Assembly: GCA_963966185.1 (NCBI GenBank)
Contig: CAWZYM010000204.1
Location: forward strand, 1-64,000
Direction of reading: 5' to 3'
DNA from: Rhabditoides inermis
Lineage: Eukaryota; Nematoda; Chromadorea; Rhabditida; Rhabditidae
Length of the DNA stretch: 64,000 nucleotides
Shown here: one piece after another, positions 54,025 to 64,000 of the stretch
Layout of the letters: the number at the start of each line of letters is the position of its first letter
How positions within the stretch are numbered: position 1 is the stretch's first letter
Position numbers and translations under genes: made by a program
The notes under the pieces: model-generated
What the model was told of the DNA's origin: nothing
Databases searched by the model: none
What the model saw: only the letters and a program-made list of their open reading frames with translations

Positions 54025-55184
54025 TTACCTGAAGAACATCAATACGAAAGGCGAGGACAAGCAGGAAAAGTCGACGGCGATAGGCACTATAGGGTCTGTG
54101 AGTGCGTAGAGTGCGGGAACGTTCATTGTCAGACTCAGAGTACGAAGCGTCTGTAATTTGAGCAAACCTTCACATGCTTTTATAAATACAAATAGTTCTA
54201 CCGTTATTATGAATCCGATCAGTTCGATAAGGAACTGAGTAAATGCAGCGTGAAAAAGTTGTTTTTCTAGTTGCTGTTGTACGTTAGTGATACTTTTCGA
54301 GTATGCAAGCGTTCTGAGATTGATAACAGTGTTTACCAGCAGAACAATGGCCGATAAAATCAGAAACTGTTTGTGTTTAACACCGCTCTGAAATCATACG
54401 TCTATCTGTTCTTGATTCGAAATCGAAATCTCACCAATTCTGATAAGAGACTGTAGTAGTTTCCTTTCTCTACGTAGTAATATTGTAGTCTTTCACCGTA
54501 AAAGGGAACAGCAAATATCAGTGGCAGTGCAAGTGTGGCAAGCATCATGATGTAATTTAGATATTTCCATAGCTGAATAATCATCGAATCAATGTATAAA
54601 TAATTCAAACCAATGAACCAATTTCAATTACGAGTGAAGCGAAGTAATACTACGGTGAGAGGGGGATGAGCCAACTATCGAATGTGTAGCCAACTATCGA
54701 ATAAAGTACCAGCTATAATCAATGAAAAAACCCTACGTGTTCGATGTGTTTGTCTGTATACCCCAGCATCAACTGACCTTGTCGCTTGTCTGCCAATACG
54801 CAATAACCGTCAGCCGATTCAACGAAACGACAAAAAGATTGAATCGGGCAGCGAATGCGACGAAGTAGGCAAGAAATAGCACAGTCATACACCCTTCGGC
54901 CGGTATGCTTTCCAGAAATGGAGAGAATATGTCTTGTTCGCTAGTGGTGTACGGTATTTTGTACGTCATAAATACGCACGCCCAGAAGACGACGTTCTGA
55001 AGTATTTGTTTTATAATACTTGCTCAGTTTTTGATAAAATACCCAAACGAAAGCAGTGAAAGTGAATAGCACAAAGGTGGAGTTGAATTTTTTTTCGATT
55101 TCTGACAAGAATAACAACGACCAAAAAGTAGAATATTACAATTGGTAGCTCAAATATGAAAAGCCCTATTACGGCTAGAGTCAT
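54025..55184 (-). CDS. Serpentine chemoreceptor, srv/srg-like, with one-base frameshift
   Basis: Four exons, 55043-55184, 54778-54996, 54435-54572 and 54025-54387 (stop at 54025-54027), give about 286 residues with six or seven hydrophobic helices. Family-like features are SLNRLTVIAYWQ after helix 3, LWKYLNYIMMLATLALPLIF, and the C-terminal EKQLFHAAFTQFLIE and ALTDP segments. The srv/srg/srx group is the best guess; these are nematode 7TM chemoreceptors. Exon 1 has a run of eight A (about 55088-55095) where seven would keep the frame. With the literal sequence the frame breaks after NRKK, and the FNSTFVLFTFTAFVW helix lies one frame over. This homopolymer indel is either a sequencing error or a single inactivating mutation, since the other exons are intact. 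Confidence 0.65.
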
Positions 55185-55366
55185 GTTGCTGTAACATTAT
55201 CAATAATGATGAGAAGTGATTCAGACTGAGACATGTTTATCACGATGCATCGCTTTTGTTACATCATCAGGGAAGCATTACGTAAAGCTTGGTTCTTGGG
55301 TAATTGAACCGAAAAAATGACAATAATGATTGGTAAATGCGATACACAGTGAACGGTTATAATCGC

Positions 55367-55705
55367 TTAAAGGTAGTGTACTCTCTGGTTTTCGAAGTTG
55401 AGTTATAGCATCGGATTGTGAAATTAGACCAAAAATGTGCACTTTTGTCAAATGTATGACTTTTTCCAGGTGCAAATAAACCATATGACGGAAATGCCGA
55501 GAAGTTGGAGAAACCATTACCCATCGTGCACATTTGTGCACGTTTCTGCAAACTTGTCTCTTGAACGAGTGTATTTATGAGCAAATTAGATGAACTTTGA
55601 GGAGATTTTGAATTTTTTTTTTATGAGAACGTACTTTATTTAAGACATAATTGCACTGCCTACTTCTAACCCAACTGCGAAAATCATAAGGTACACTGCC
55701 TTTAA
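55367..55705. mobile_element. TTAA-flanked MITE, family 1, copy 4 (diverged)
   Basis: Ends TTAAAGGTAGTGTACTCTCTG and GGTACACTGCCTTTAA, with TTAA at both termini. It is more diverged than the copy at 46847, so insertions happened at different times. Confidence 0.75.
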
Positions 55706-56424
55706 AGAAAATCACTACTCAAAAATGTAGAGAGGTCAAGCGGCATTTTTCGCGCGAATGTGGCTAAATTCGGCCAAAACGAACGCACGACTTTTTTTCT
55801 CTGATCTCCGTTAGGCGTTAAGCTACAGAGCTTTCCTTTAGCGAAAGCGAACTATCTACGAGTGATCTATCCGACTGCATAGTTGGTTCTAATTGAACAT
55901 GTTTCTATTATTATTATTATTATGTTTCTAAAACCTTGTTTTAGCACCCCTGACTTGGACCCCTTCTGATGAATCGGCGAGACTCACACTTCAAAACCAA
56001 AGCAAGCATTTGGAAACATGTTCAACTGGAACCAACTAAAACATGTGAAAAGATCATTCGTAGAGCGTTCGATTCCGCTAAACGAGAGCTTCGTAGCTGA
56101 ACGGGGACACCCGAGAAAGGGTGCGTCCATTTTGGCCGGAAAGGGTCGCTTGACTGAGAAGCGAGTTATTTTCACTTCATGTATATAAATAGCAAAAAGC
56201 GTCGGGTTTTTCAACAGGTGCAAATAGAGTTGTGCGTTGTGATTTTGCACTTTTAGTTGCAATGTCACAGTTGGCAATTGAGGCATTCGAAGAGTTGCAT
56301 CTGGTGCAACAAACATGAAACATGGCTTGCGTACGCGGACAGATGCAAGTAGCAAATATAGGTTAGGGTTCTAGTTTCTAAGGCTGTGCAGTTGTGCTTT
56401 GCTTTTTCAAATTTCCATTTTCCG
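55706..56424. other. Spacer, no supported gene
   Basis: AT-rich with an (ATT)n run near 55908-55922. A loose inverted relationship exists between 55824-55895 (ACAGAGCTTTCCTTTAGCG, GAACATG) and 56010-56100 (CATGTTC, CGCTAAACGAGAGC), suggesting another decayed foldback element. Confidence 0.4.
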
Positions 56425-57255
56425 CAGTCCGCACGGAACACGTTGGAAATGCAAAGGACTCGGCCAAGTGAGTGGGGGGAGGCAAAGTAGCGGCCAGGCT
56501 CTTCGACAAGCTTTTCCAAATGCCTAAAAGAAACACGAAGTCGGTAGCACAGAGACTGACTGGCTACTGTAACGTTAGTGTGGCCAGTATTCGAAACACT
56601 TTAATCGCTTTTGTGAAGGCGATTTCGAAAAGACTGACCGTTACCGCTACTGTAATGCTGACACAGTGAGGTGATTGGATACGCAATTCTGTGCTTGCAG
56701 GTACACGGAGATGCTGGCGTTCAAGCTGTTCGAAGACACGCTCGATAGGATGTTCAGGGACCAGGTGGGCTGCGGGTTCCTACTTTTACATTTCATGCAT
56801 GGTGGTTTTCTCTGATTAATGGCAAGGTTTGATCAACATGATACCGTATACCAATATAATACCGTGAGAGCGTATTAATACCCGTATGTGTTGCTATACG
56901 GCGTGCTTGCAGGACACGGCGAAGAAGGACTGGCTGCGTCGCGCGGTCGACTCGCGCTATCCGATGGCGGACAAGGAGAGGCGCGAGGTGCGGTGAAAGG
57001 TGTGCGCCGGAGCCACCAACAAGAACAGACACAAGACGGTCGGCAACGACGGAGAGCGTGAGTGGAGAGAGAGAGAGAGAGGGAGGGAGGGAGGGAGGGA
57101 GGGAGGGAGGGAGGGAGGGAGAGAGAGGAAAGAGATGACCTTGTCACATTTTCAGAGGTGCGCTTCCCGTACCTGAACGAGGAGTTTGAGAAGGCGTGCT
57201 ACAAGGAGGCCGGCAACAACTACACTCTGTATGCTGAGATGATGGGAAAAGCGCA
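56425..57255 (+). pseudogene. BEN gene fragment with nonsense codon, truncated inside exon 12
   Basis: Contains a diverged end of exon 9 (about 56430-56470, AAGGACTCGGCCAA), exon 10 (56701-56764), exon 11 (56913-57057) and the first part of exon 12 (57156-57255). In exon 11 the conserved tryptophan of the W..C BEN-like motif is TGA (56994-56996), an in-frame stop. Exon 12 is cut after GGAAAAGCG and joined directly to BEN intron 4 sequence (AAGGCGATGAGGACAGTTTG). It is a broken copy created by a second duplication event. Confidence 0.88.
57064..57130. repeat. (GGGA)n tract
   Basis: GA then about 12 GGGA units in the intron before the truncated exon 12. Confidence 0.9.
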
Positions 57256-57313
57256 AGAAGAAGAAGGCGATGAGGACAGTTTGATGGCAATTGAACGTAC
57301 CGCCGGCTTTCAG

Positions 57314-60300
57314 ACTACGACCAGCAAGCCGCGACCAAGGAGATCCTGCACACGATGTTCAACGAGCTGCAGCAGGACATTGTGCGGCTGAACGAGCGCA
57401 GCGAGACCATGAGCCGCATGCTCACACAGTACTTTGGCGGCGACTTTGGCGAGGGTGAGTGCGGCAGTACGTCGGTACGGTGGTACGTCGGTACGTCGGT
57501 AGTAGTAGCGGACAGACGCTTTGAAACGGTTTTTGAAACGCGAATAGCGGGTTTTGCAGGGGATGCTATCATGCTATGAATACTGATTACCGCCTCACAC
57601 ACATGTATTTTGTTCTCAGGAGGACCCCGGATTCAACAAAAAAAGTATATCGTCTGTTTTCTAGGCATCCCGCGCCGCGCCATGTACCAGCGCTTCGGCA
57701 TTCCGCGCAGCAGCTACAACCTGTTCAACGGCGGCGATCTGTTTGCTCATAAGAAGCGGAGGAAGTCGCGCGCCGGCCCCGACGGCGGCCCGATGATGGT
57801 CGAGTCGGACGATGAGGATGACGACTTCAACGAGGCCGACGTCGACCCCGACGGCGGGTTCGCCAGGAGCTGTGAGTCGATGGGGTTTGGGGGTGGGCAG
57901 TGGCTATTTCGTTGCAGTGTTCGTGCACTCGATAATAGAGTTGGGGTAGCATGACTGTGCACATTGATGATGATCAAGAAGAACAAGACGGAGAGTCGGC
58001 TCACAGCTTGCAAAAAAACGCGTTCAAAACAAGATAATCAGGCTCAGGCGGTTAGAGCGTCACCGTTTTCGCAATGTCTGTTAGCTAGATTGAAAGTGTG
58101 CAAGATGCAGACTATAGTTTCAAAGCTAAACTGTTCGTATTATGATCTTCCGGGTGAATTGTTGTGATATTGATTGACTTATTGATTGATATCGTTTGCA
58201 GCGCTGACGTACCCGTTCCCGGAGATGACGCGCGAGGAGGAGGAGCGGTGTCTGCGCAAGGCGGCCGGCAGCAGCAGCGAGTACGGAAAGCTGCTGTGCA
58301 AGACGCTGTTCGCGGACAGCTTGCACCTATACTTCAAGGACCAGTGCCCCAAGAAGCGGCAGTGGGTCCATGAGGCTGTGGACTACCGGTTCCCCTGCTA
58401 TGACAAGGCGGTGAGTGGGGGGAGAAAGGACCTTTTCATGGGGTAGCTAGGTTCGGTTGTTTGGAAGACAAGGCCTTTTTATTGTTTGGAAGCCTTGAGT
58501 ATTGAAGGGACTCTTCATACCGATAGCAGGAAGAAAGTACACATGTTAAAAGCAGCTGGGGGTGTTTTTCGCATGTGCAACAGTTACTGCTATACTGTAA
58601 GAGATTGTTTCGAACAAACTAACCGACGAAGTTTCAGTCGCACGCCGCCAAGTGGAAGAACTGCTCGACTGCCATCAACAAGAACCGCACGGTGGGCGGC
58701 GGCGGGCGCGGCAGTGTCGACGGCAGCGACGACGGAGACGACAGCAAGATGGGTAGGTGTGGAGACGGTGTTGATTTAGTTGTACCTACTTTACTGCCAT
58801 GAATACTTGAATGCACCTACATCTGGCCACCATTTATGATCTTTTTTCCTTTTGATGATCTGTCGGAGAAGATTTTCTTTATTCATGTTGGTGTGTTTGC
58901 AGTGTCGAAGCCTCCGTTGATCAAGTTCGTCCCTGCCGAGTACGAGGAGGAGACCTTCCGCACCGCCGGAAAGGACTCGGCCAAGTGCGTAGAAACAGTT
59001 TCTTTTACCTCCTATGTGAAAAAAGGTTCAAGCACTTGCGAAAACTGTCCTGACATGTACAATGTAGTCACACTATTCTTGGTCCCTTCTTAGAAAGGCT
59101 ATTTCGAAGAGACTTACAGTGGCCGCTACCGTAACGTTGAGATAGTGAAATGAATGGATCCGTTATTCTGTTTTCTTTTTCAGGTACACGGAGATGTTGG
59201 CGTTCAAGCTGTTCGAAGACACGCTGGATAGGATGTTCAGGGATCAGGTGGGTTGTGGGTTCGGTTCGGTGTAATGCTTGTGTTCACTGTATTCTGTGTG
59301 ATTAGCGGAAACGTTGCATTATCATGATTCTGTATTGTACCGTATTCCTAGCATATCTCTTACCTAGTAATGATTTGGTTGCGAAAGTACCGTTCAATTC
59401 CTTCAAAATTCTTTCGAAACGTCTTCTTTTGCGATGTTTTGAGGGCAGTAGGCAGTTTCGAAGATACGAAATGAGTCTTCAACCAATTGTGTTGCAGGAC
59501 ACGGCGAAGAAGGACTGGCTGCGTCGCGCGGTCGACTCGCGCTATCCGATGGCGGACAAGGAGAGAAGAGAGGTGCGGTGGAAGGTGTGCGCCGGAGCCA
59601 CCAACAAGAACAGACACAAGACGGTCGGCAACGACGGAGAGCGTGAGTGGGGAGGGGAAGAGGGGGTGGGGAGAGGGAGAGAGGAGGAGGGAGATGGAGA
59701 TGGAGAGAGGGAAGATAAAGGAGGGGTGGAGAGGAGAGATGGAGAGGAGAGAGGGAGGAGAGAGATGACGTCACGGTTCCAGAGGTGCGCTTCCCGTACC
59801 TGAACGAGGAATTCGAGAAGGCGTGCTACAAGGAGGCCGGCAACAACTACACTCTGTATGCCGAGATGATGGGCAAGGCGTTGTTTGAAGGCTCGCTCGG
59901 CATCTACTTCAAGGTACGTGCGAGGTTACTGTAGTTATGAGTTATTATACACCGATGTAACAGATAATGTGTAGGAAGATTTGAATCTGACTCGGTTACT
60001 GTAGTTGACGCGTTCGTTGCAGGACCAGGACCCGCGCAAGAAGATCTTCCTGCACGACATGATTGACACGCGCTATCCGACGCACGAGAAGGGCCAGCAC
60101 GTGGCCAAGTGGAAGAGCTGCACGTCGGCCATCAACAAGCTCCGCCCCGACTCGGGACCCACGCGTGAGTGGGGGAGTGGGGTACTGTAGCCAGGGGTAC
60201 TGTAATAGTAATGTAGTAAGAGGTTTAAGCAAGCTCCGCCCCGACTCGGACCCACGCGTGAGTGGGCAGGGGGTACTGTAGATAGGAGTACGGTAGAAAG

Positions 60301-61580
60301 AGGTATAGACAGCTCCGCCTCGACTCGGGCGTGAGTCGGCAGGGGGAAGGGGTACTGTAGATCTGTAGAGAGGGTACTGTAGATCGAATCGTTTTATACG
60401 AGAAAATCATGTTTCGAGGTCGATGAGTGAGGGGAGGAGAAGGAGGAGGAGGAGAACAGCTCAAAACTCACTTCTCGTTTCAGTGCCCTCGATCAGCTAC
60501 GAGGTGCGCGCGCCGTCGTCGTCGGTGGCCTCGTCGGCTGCGTCCACTCCCCGCCCCGCGGCTGCTGCCACCACGACAAAGGCGGCGAGTGTGAAGGAGG
60601 AGGCGGCGCCCACCGTCAAGGAGGAGGTCACGCGGAGGGCCGGCAAGGTGAGAACGCTCGACTCTCTCTCTCTCTCGGTCTCTCTCTCTCTCTCTCACTC
60701 TCTCCTTCTCTCAATCGTGTATTGCAGCGTACTCTGGAGGAGCCCGAGGAGGCGTCTCCGGCGCCGGTGGTGCGTGAGCGTTCGACTCGCACGAGCCTCG
60801 CCGCTGCCGCCGCCCAGGCCACTCCCAGCACATCGACGGCCAGCGGTGGAGCACCGCCAGCCAAGAAGAAGGGTGAGTGGGGGAGGGAGGAGCTTTGAGA
60901 GAGGTAGATCATTACGTGCTTGTCGTAATGTCAACGAGTGTCAATTCCTCGATGCGAAACGAAAGAGTAAACATATGAAAATAGTTCACGAGCAGGGATG
61001 GATGATTTTTTTGGGAATGATGATTTGTTGGTTATGATGACTTGTTGGTTATGATGACTTGTTTGCAGGCGGCGTTCCAGCGATGCGTTTCATCGACGAG
61101 GCGACCGAGTCTGCCATCTTCGACAAGTGCGAAAACAATGTGATGGTGTACGCGCGCAACCTCGGCAAGGTGCTCTTCAAGGACTCACTCAACCTATACC
61201 TCAAGGTACGCCCACGCATCTTCCATTATCGATTGATTCATTTGATCTTCTGTGTTATTCAATTCATGCGATGAAATTCAATTGTCAATTGTTTATTTGC
61301 CGATTTTACGGTATGGCTTGGCAAAGTAGCGGGAACCTGATTTTATATCAGTAGACAGTAGGATTTCGTAGTTGTGTTTTTTCTTTATGCTTTTATTTTA
61401 TAATGTTTCTCATTTTTTGTTAGATTGATGGATTGGTTGTAGGACCAAGAGCCGGATCGGCGAGAGTTCCTGCACGAGATAGTCGACTACCGCTTCCCGA
61501 CCAACTCTCCCCTCAAAACGAAGCAGAAGTGGAAGAACTGTTCTGCTGCCATCAACAGAAACCGGCCCGATCCGAAGTAG
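57314..61580 (+). CDS. Tandem BEN-like protein, copy 3 (lacks exons 1-4)
   Basis: Exons 5-17 are present with all phases kept: 57314-57454, 57665-57871, 58202-58410, 58638-58752, 58903-58984, 59184-59247, 59498-59642, 59783-59913, 60023-60164, 60484-60647, 60728-60872, 61069-61205, 61443-61580. The four BEN-like repeats are intact. It is more diverged from copies 1 and 2 than they are from each other, with changes such as FEDSL to FEGSL in repeat 3, a linker 12 bases longer in exon 14, and exon 15 shorter by four Gly-rich codons. Exon 6 has a normal GTGAGT donor where copies 1 and 2 have GTTAGT. There is no start exon; upstream is the truncated BEN fragment. No foldback element lies in its 3' flank. 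Coding conservation suggests past or present function, but a promoter is not evident. Confidence 0.65.
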
Positions 61581-61935
61581 ACCAGCCGGTACTCATATTT
61601 TATTGTTTCTATTTCATTTCATTTCATACTTTGCACATTGATGATCCAGTGATGTCTAGCACTCCCCTCTCTTGCTTTACACTGTAATACAGACAGAAGA
61701 AGACACCCCGTGCCTCTCTCTATGCACCCACTCTCTATGCATTGCACTCCTCTCTCGTCTCTTTAGCTAATTGTTGCGTCACTATACACAAGTGTTATGT
61801 TTTTTGGTCATAATTCTGTTTATACGATTTTGGTATACGCGTTTTTCGAGGTGTTGTAAACGCAGCCGAGTTTGCGAGTTGATTTTATGATAAACTGATT
61901 TGTGTTCTATCTTGTTGTGATGTGCAGTATTAAAG

Positions 61936-62420
61936 GAACATACCACATTCCTTTCCTTTCTCTGCTAGCGCGCGGTCGCGTGCCTTCCTCTGTTATTCCC
62001 CCGACCCCTGAACAATGCTGTGCGGCGGAGGACACTAACCGGACTGGTACTCGATTTTGCTACTCTCTACATCTACGGCATTGAGACTGGAGAGGAATCC
62101 TCGAAGACGATGAAACTCTCGGAGACGTCTCTTCGCGATCGATCGTTGAAGCCCGGATCTTCCGCCGCCGAGATCGAAACTTCCCCAGAAGCCGCAAGCA
62201 GGGGATGACAAGCACCACCAACAGCACGCACGCATCCACGGGACTACCGAAATCCGTGTTATTGGGACTCGCAGTAGGCGTTGCATTACTGTATTTTACC
62301 GTAACCTTGCCGTAATTTACATAATTGTAATGTGCTATTTGATTCGAGATAAATATTCTGATTCTGATTCTGATACCACTCTAAGTTTCGTGTATGAAGT
62401 AAGACCGGTCTCCGTTGCAG
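61936..62420 (+). other. Unit joining BEN copy 3 to the GPCR tail; possible membrane-tail exon
   Basis: BEN 3' flank homology ends at GTGCAGTATTAA (about 61935). One + frame, about 62085-62312, encodes a charged segment (RIFRRRDRNFPRSRKQG) followed by a C-terminal hydrophobic helix (SVLLGLAVGVALLYFTVTL) and a stop, like the last exon of a tail-anchored or single-pass protein. Similar but decayed sequence lies at about 18090-18320. No upstream exons or named family could be identified. Confidence 0.35.
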
Positions 62421-62828
62421 TCTTCGTCGCCGGCGACTCTGTGGCTGGACGACGACCATCCGGAGAAGCATGGGGCGCTGGACACGAGTGGAGACGGCTG
62501 TCACAGTCCATTCCTCGACGGTCAGTTAAACGGGCTACACCCAATGAGACTGGCATATTCAATATTCAATGTGAACATAGAACTCGTGCTTTTTGAAAAC
62601 ATCTTAGTGTTCACACATTCACGTCAGAAAACATGTCGCTTTCGCACTGTCCGTGCCACTTTGTCGTTTGCAGACGACTTCTCGGATCGCGGCGCGCCAG
62701 CCTCGCATTGGATGCCGGATATCATCCCTTCTGATCCCTATGCCACCAGCACACCCCGCGCCACTCCCAGACTCGAAGGACAGAGGATGACAGACACGCA
62801 CAGGGGCAGCGGTGCGTCCCTCCCCCTC

Positions 62829-62875
<47 letters not shown>

Positions 62876-63334
62876 CCTCTCTCTCCTTCCTCCCCCTCTC
62901 TCTATCTCTCTCTCCTCCCTCCGCCCTCTCTATCTCTCTCTCTCCTCCCTCCCCCTCTCTCCTCTCCTCTCTCACTCTTTCTCTCTCTCTCCCCTCCCCC
63001 TCCCCCTCTTCCTCTCCCCCCACTCTCTTTCACCATTCCCTGTTCAGGCGGATCCGGCGAGCTCTACTCGGCGATCCATCGCACGCCGGTCGCCGCGGCT
63101 GGCCCGACGATCCTGTCTCCCGCCGCGAAGATCCTGCAGGAGGGCGGCGGCCACGTGTACGGTAACATTGGCACGCTGCCCAAGTTCACGTCGACGGCGG
63201 ACCAGCAGGAGGACGCCTACTATACATACACGGCGTCGCGGCGAGCACATTCAACCGCACCTAGAACAAGCACACTTCACTTACTTAGTAGTATTGTAGC
63301 AGTAACCAATCACTCTCTTCCTAACTATTCTTAA
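62421..63334 (+). pseudogene. Adhesion-type GPCR cytoplasmic tail exons, copy 3
   Basis: Exons 62421-62520, 62674-62811 and 63048-63334 correspond to the tail exons at about 41182-41281, 41435-41572 and 41681-41914. Here the three exons are in phase (SSPATLWLDDDHPEKHG at the start), and the last exon begins cleanly. However, ten bases are missing in its end relative to 41890, so the normal C-terminus (STFNRT and stop) is lost and the frame runs on to a stop at 63332-63334. No membrane-helix exons precede it, so this is a detached tail. Confidence 0.6.
62826..63030. repeat. CT-rich tract in GPCR tail intron
   Basis: About 200 bases of C/T, longer than the paralogous tract near 41600, showing independent expansion. 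Confidence 0.9.
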
Positions 63335-63760
63335 TAGCACAGAGAGCGCCGCCCAATTCCAAGCTAGTCTCGTTTCCTTCGTCCACTTTTGCCCCCTTAT
63401 GTGATTGCTAGTCCCATCGATTTCATCGCCCGATCTCAATGTGCATCTCTCTCTTCTGCCGCTGATTTTCCAACTCCGCTCAACGTGTACTCTTTTTGTG
63501 TGTCAAATGGAGTTTTGTGTGAATAAACATGTTTTAATTGTTGTAATGATGAATCACAAAAGGAAATCAATACAATGCCAACAAACACCTACAGTGATTG
63601 TAAGTCAGCCACAAATAGTGAACACAAATATTTTGTGTGATTGAAAAGAGGGCAATACAGCGATCGAACAGCGAGAGAGTATGCATGTGCAGTCTAAATA
63701 GCGCGAGAATATCTCAAGAATGGAAGTGAGTTGTGTCCCGGTACCGATGGAGAGGCACGT

Positions 63761-64000
63761 TTAGTACGGCGGATCGATCCACAGTGCCTCTACGACCTTC
63801 TCCCTTCCGCCGCCGCCGAGTGTGTAGATCACCTTAATAGTCTTGAAGTTAAAAACGTTATCGATAATGTTATAAGTTATAACACATCTAGTTTGAACAA
63901 ACTCTGAAAGGGAAGGGTTTCTAGATCGCTGAATTGTGTCAATGTACATACTTTACAGACAGCGTACATACTTTGTCGGTTGCCAGGAGGCCTATGCTGT
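63761..64000 (-). CDS. Second BTB-Kelch gene, 3' end (cut by window edge)
   Basis: Terminal exon 63761-63832 (IYTLGGGGREKVVEALWIDPP, stop TAA) and part of the penultimate exon from 63972 onward (GLLATDK) are paralogous to the exons at 42403-42474 and 42616-42696. Phases match the first Kelch gene. A changed stop codon and several substitutions show it is an older copy than the BEN unit A/B pair. The rest lies beyond the window. Confidence 0.85.

Noticed and set aside
1..64000. CRISPR arrays, bacterial operons or phage genes
   Set aside because: Direct repeats here are microsatellites, a hairpin minisatellite and transposon ends; genes have spliceosomal introns throughout, so the DNA is eukaryotic.

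Overview
This is nuclear DNA from a free-living-type nematode. Genes are small, with short GT..AG introns (down to about 44 bases), and they include nematode-specific families: a major sperm protein gene and two serpentine chemoreceptors of the srh/sri and srv/srg types. Many introns are swollen by GA/CT microsatellites. The species cannot be read from the sequence; a rhabditid or diplogastrid relative (for example a Pristionchus-like worm) is a guess.

Region 0-6 kb holds the 3' end of an SLC22-like transporter (+). Its big intron contains an element whose repeats are arranged A..BA..B, the split-direct-repeat layout of PAT/Ngaro-type tyrosine-recombinase retrotransposons. Region 6.5-8.4 kb has two minus-strand genes, a small probable secreted protein and an MSP. 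Region 9.5-14.7 kb, all minus, has an intact srh/sri-like receptor, mitochondrial ribosomal protein S25, and an AIMP2-like subunit of the multisynthetase complex about 330 bases upstream of S25 in the same orientation (possible operon). Region 15.6-17.6 kb is a small secreted two-EGF-domain protein (+).

From 20.7 kb the window is a segmental-duplication landscape. A 17-exon gene (+, 20678-26424) encodes about 774 residues with a coiled coil, an NLS/acidic segment and four BEN-like repeats. It is followed by the GAIN/GPS and first transmembrane exons of an adhesion-type GPCR. An 8.8 kb block running from intron 4 of the BEN gene to those GPCR exons is repeated in tandem almost without change (21.9-30.5 and 30.7-39.3 kb), and the junction lies inside a LINE reverse-transcriptase fragment. 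The rest of the GPCR (40.7-41.9 kb) and a complete 18-exon BTB-BACK-Kelch gene (minus, 42.4-46.7 kb) follow. Next come TTAA-flanked MITEs, LINE debris and a second split-direct-repeat element (49.3-52.1 kb). At 52.3-64 kb the same gene set recurs in broken form: a two-exon BEN fragment, an srv-like receptor, a BEN fragment with a nonsense codon fused mid-exon into another BEN copy (57.3-61.6 kb), a GPCR tail, and the 3' end of a second Kelch gene cut by the window edge.

The BEN array probably binds DNA and acts as a transcription regulator, and the Kelch protein is probably a Cullin-3 adaptor. Nothing in the sequence ties the duplicated genes into one pathway. Several otherwise intact genes carry one-base indels, some in homopolymers (MSP, srv-like receptor). 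These could be assembly errors or real decay. The most unusual items are the two split-direct-repeat elements with matching palindromic ends, the tRNA-bearing foldback element with empty sites available in paralogous copies, and the LINE-bounded duplication that shuffles BEN and GPCR exons.
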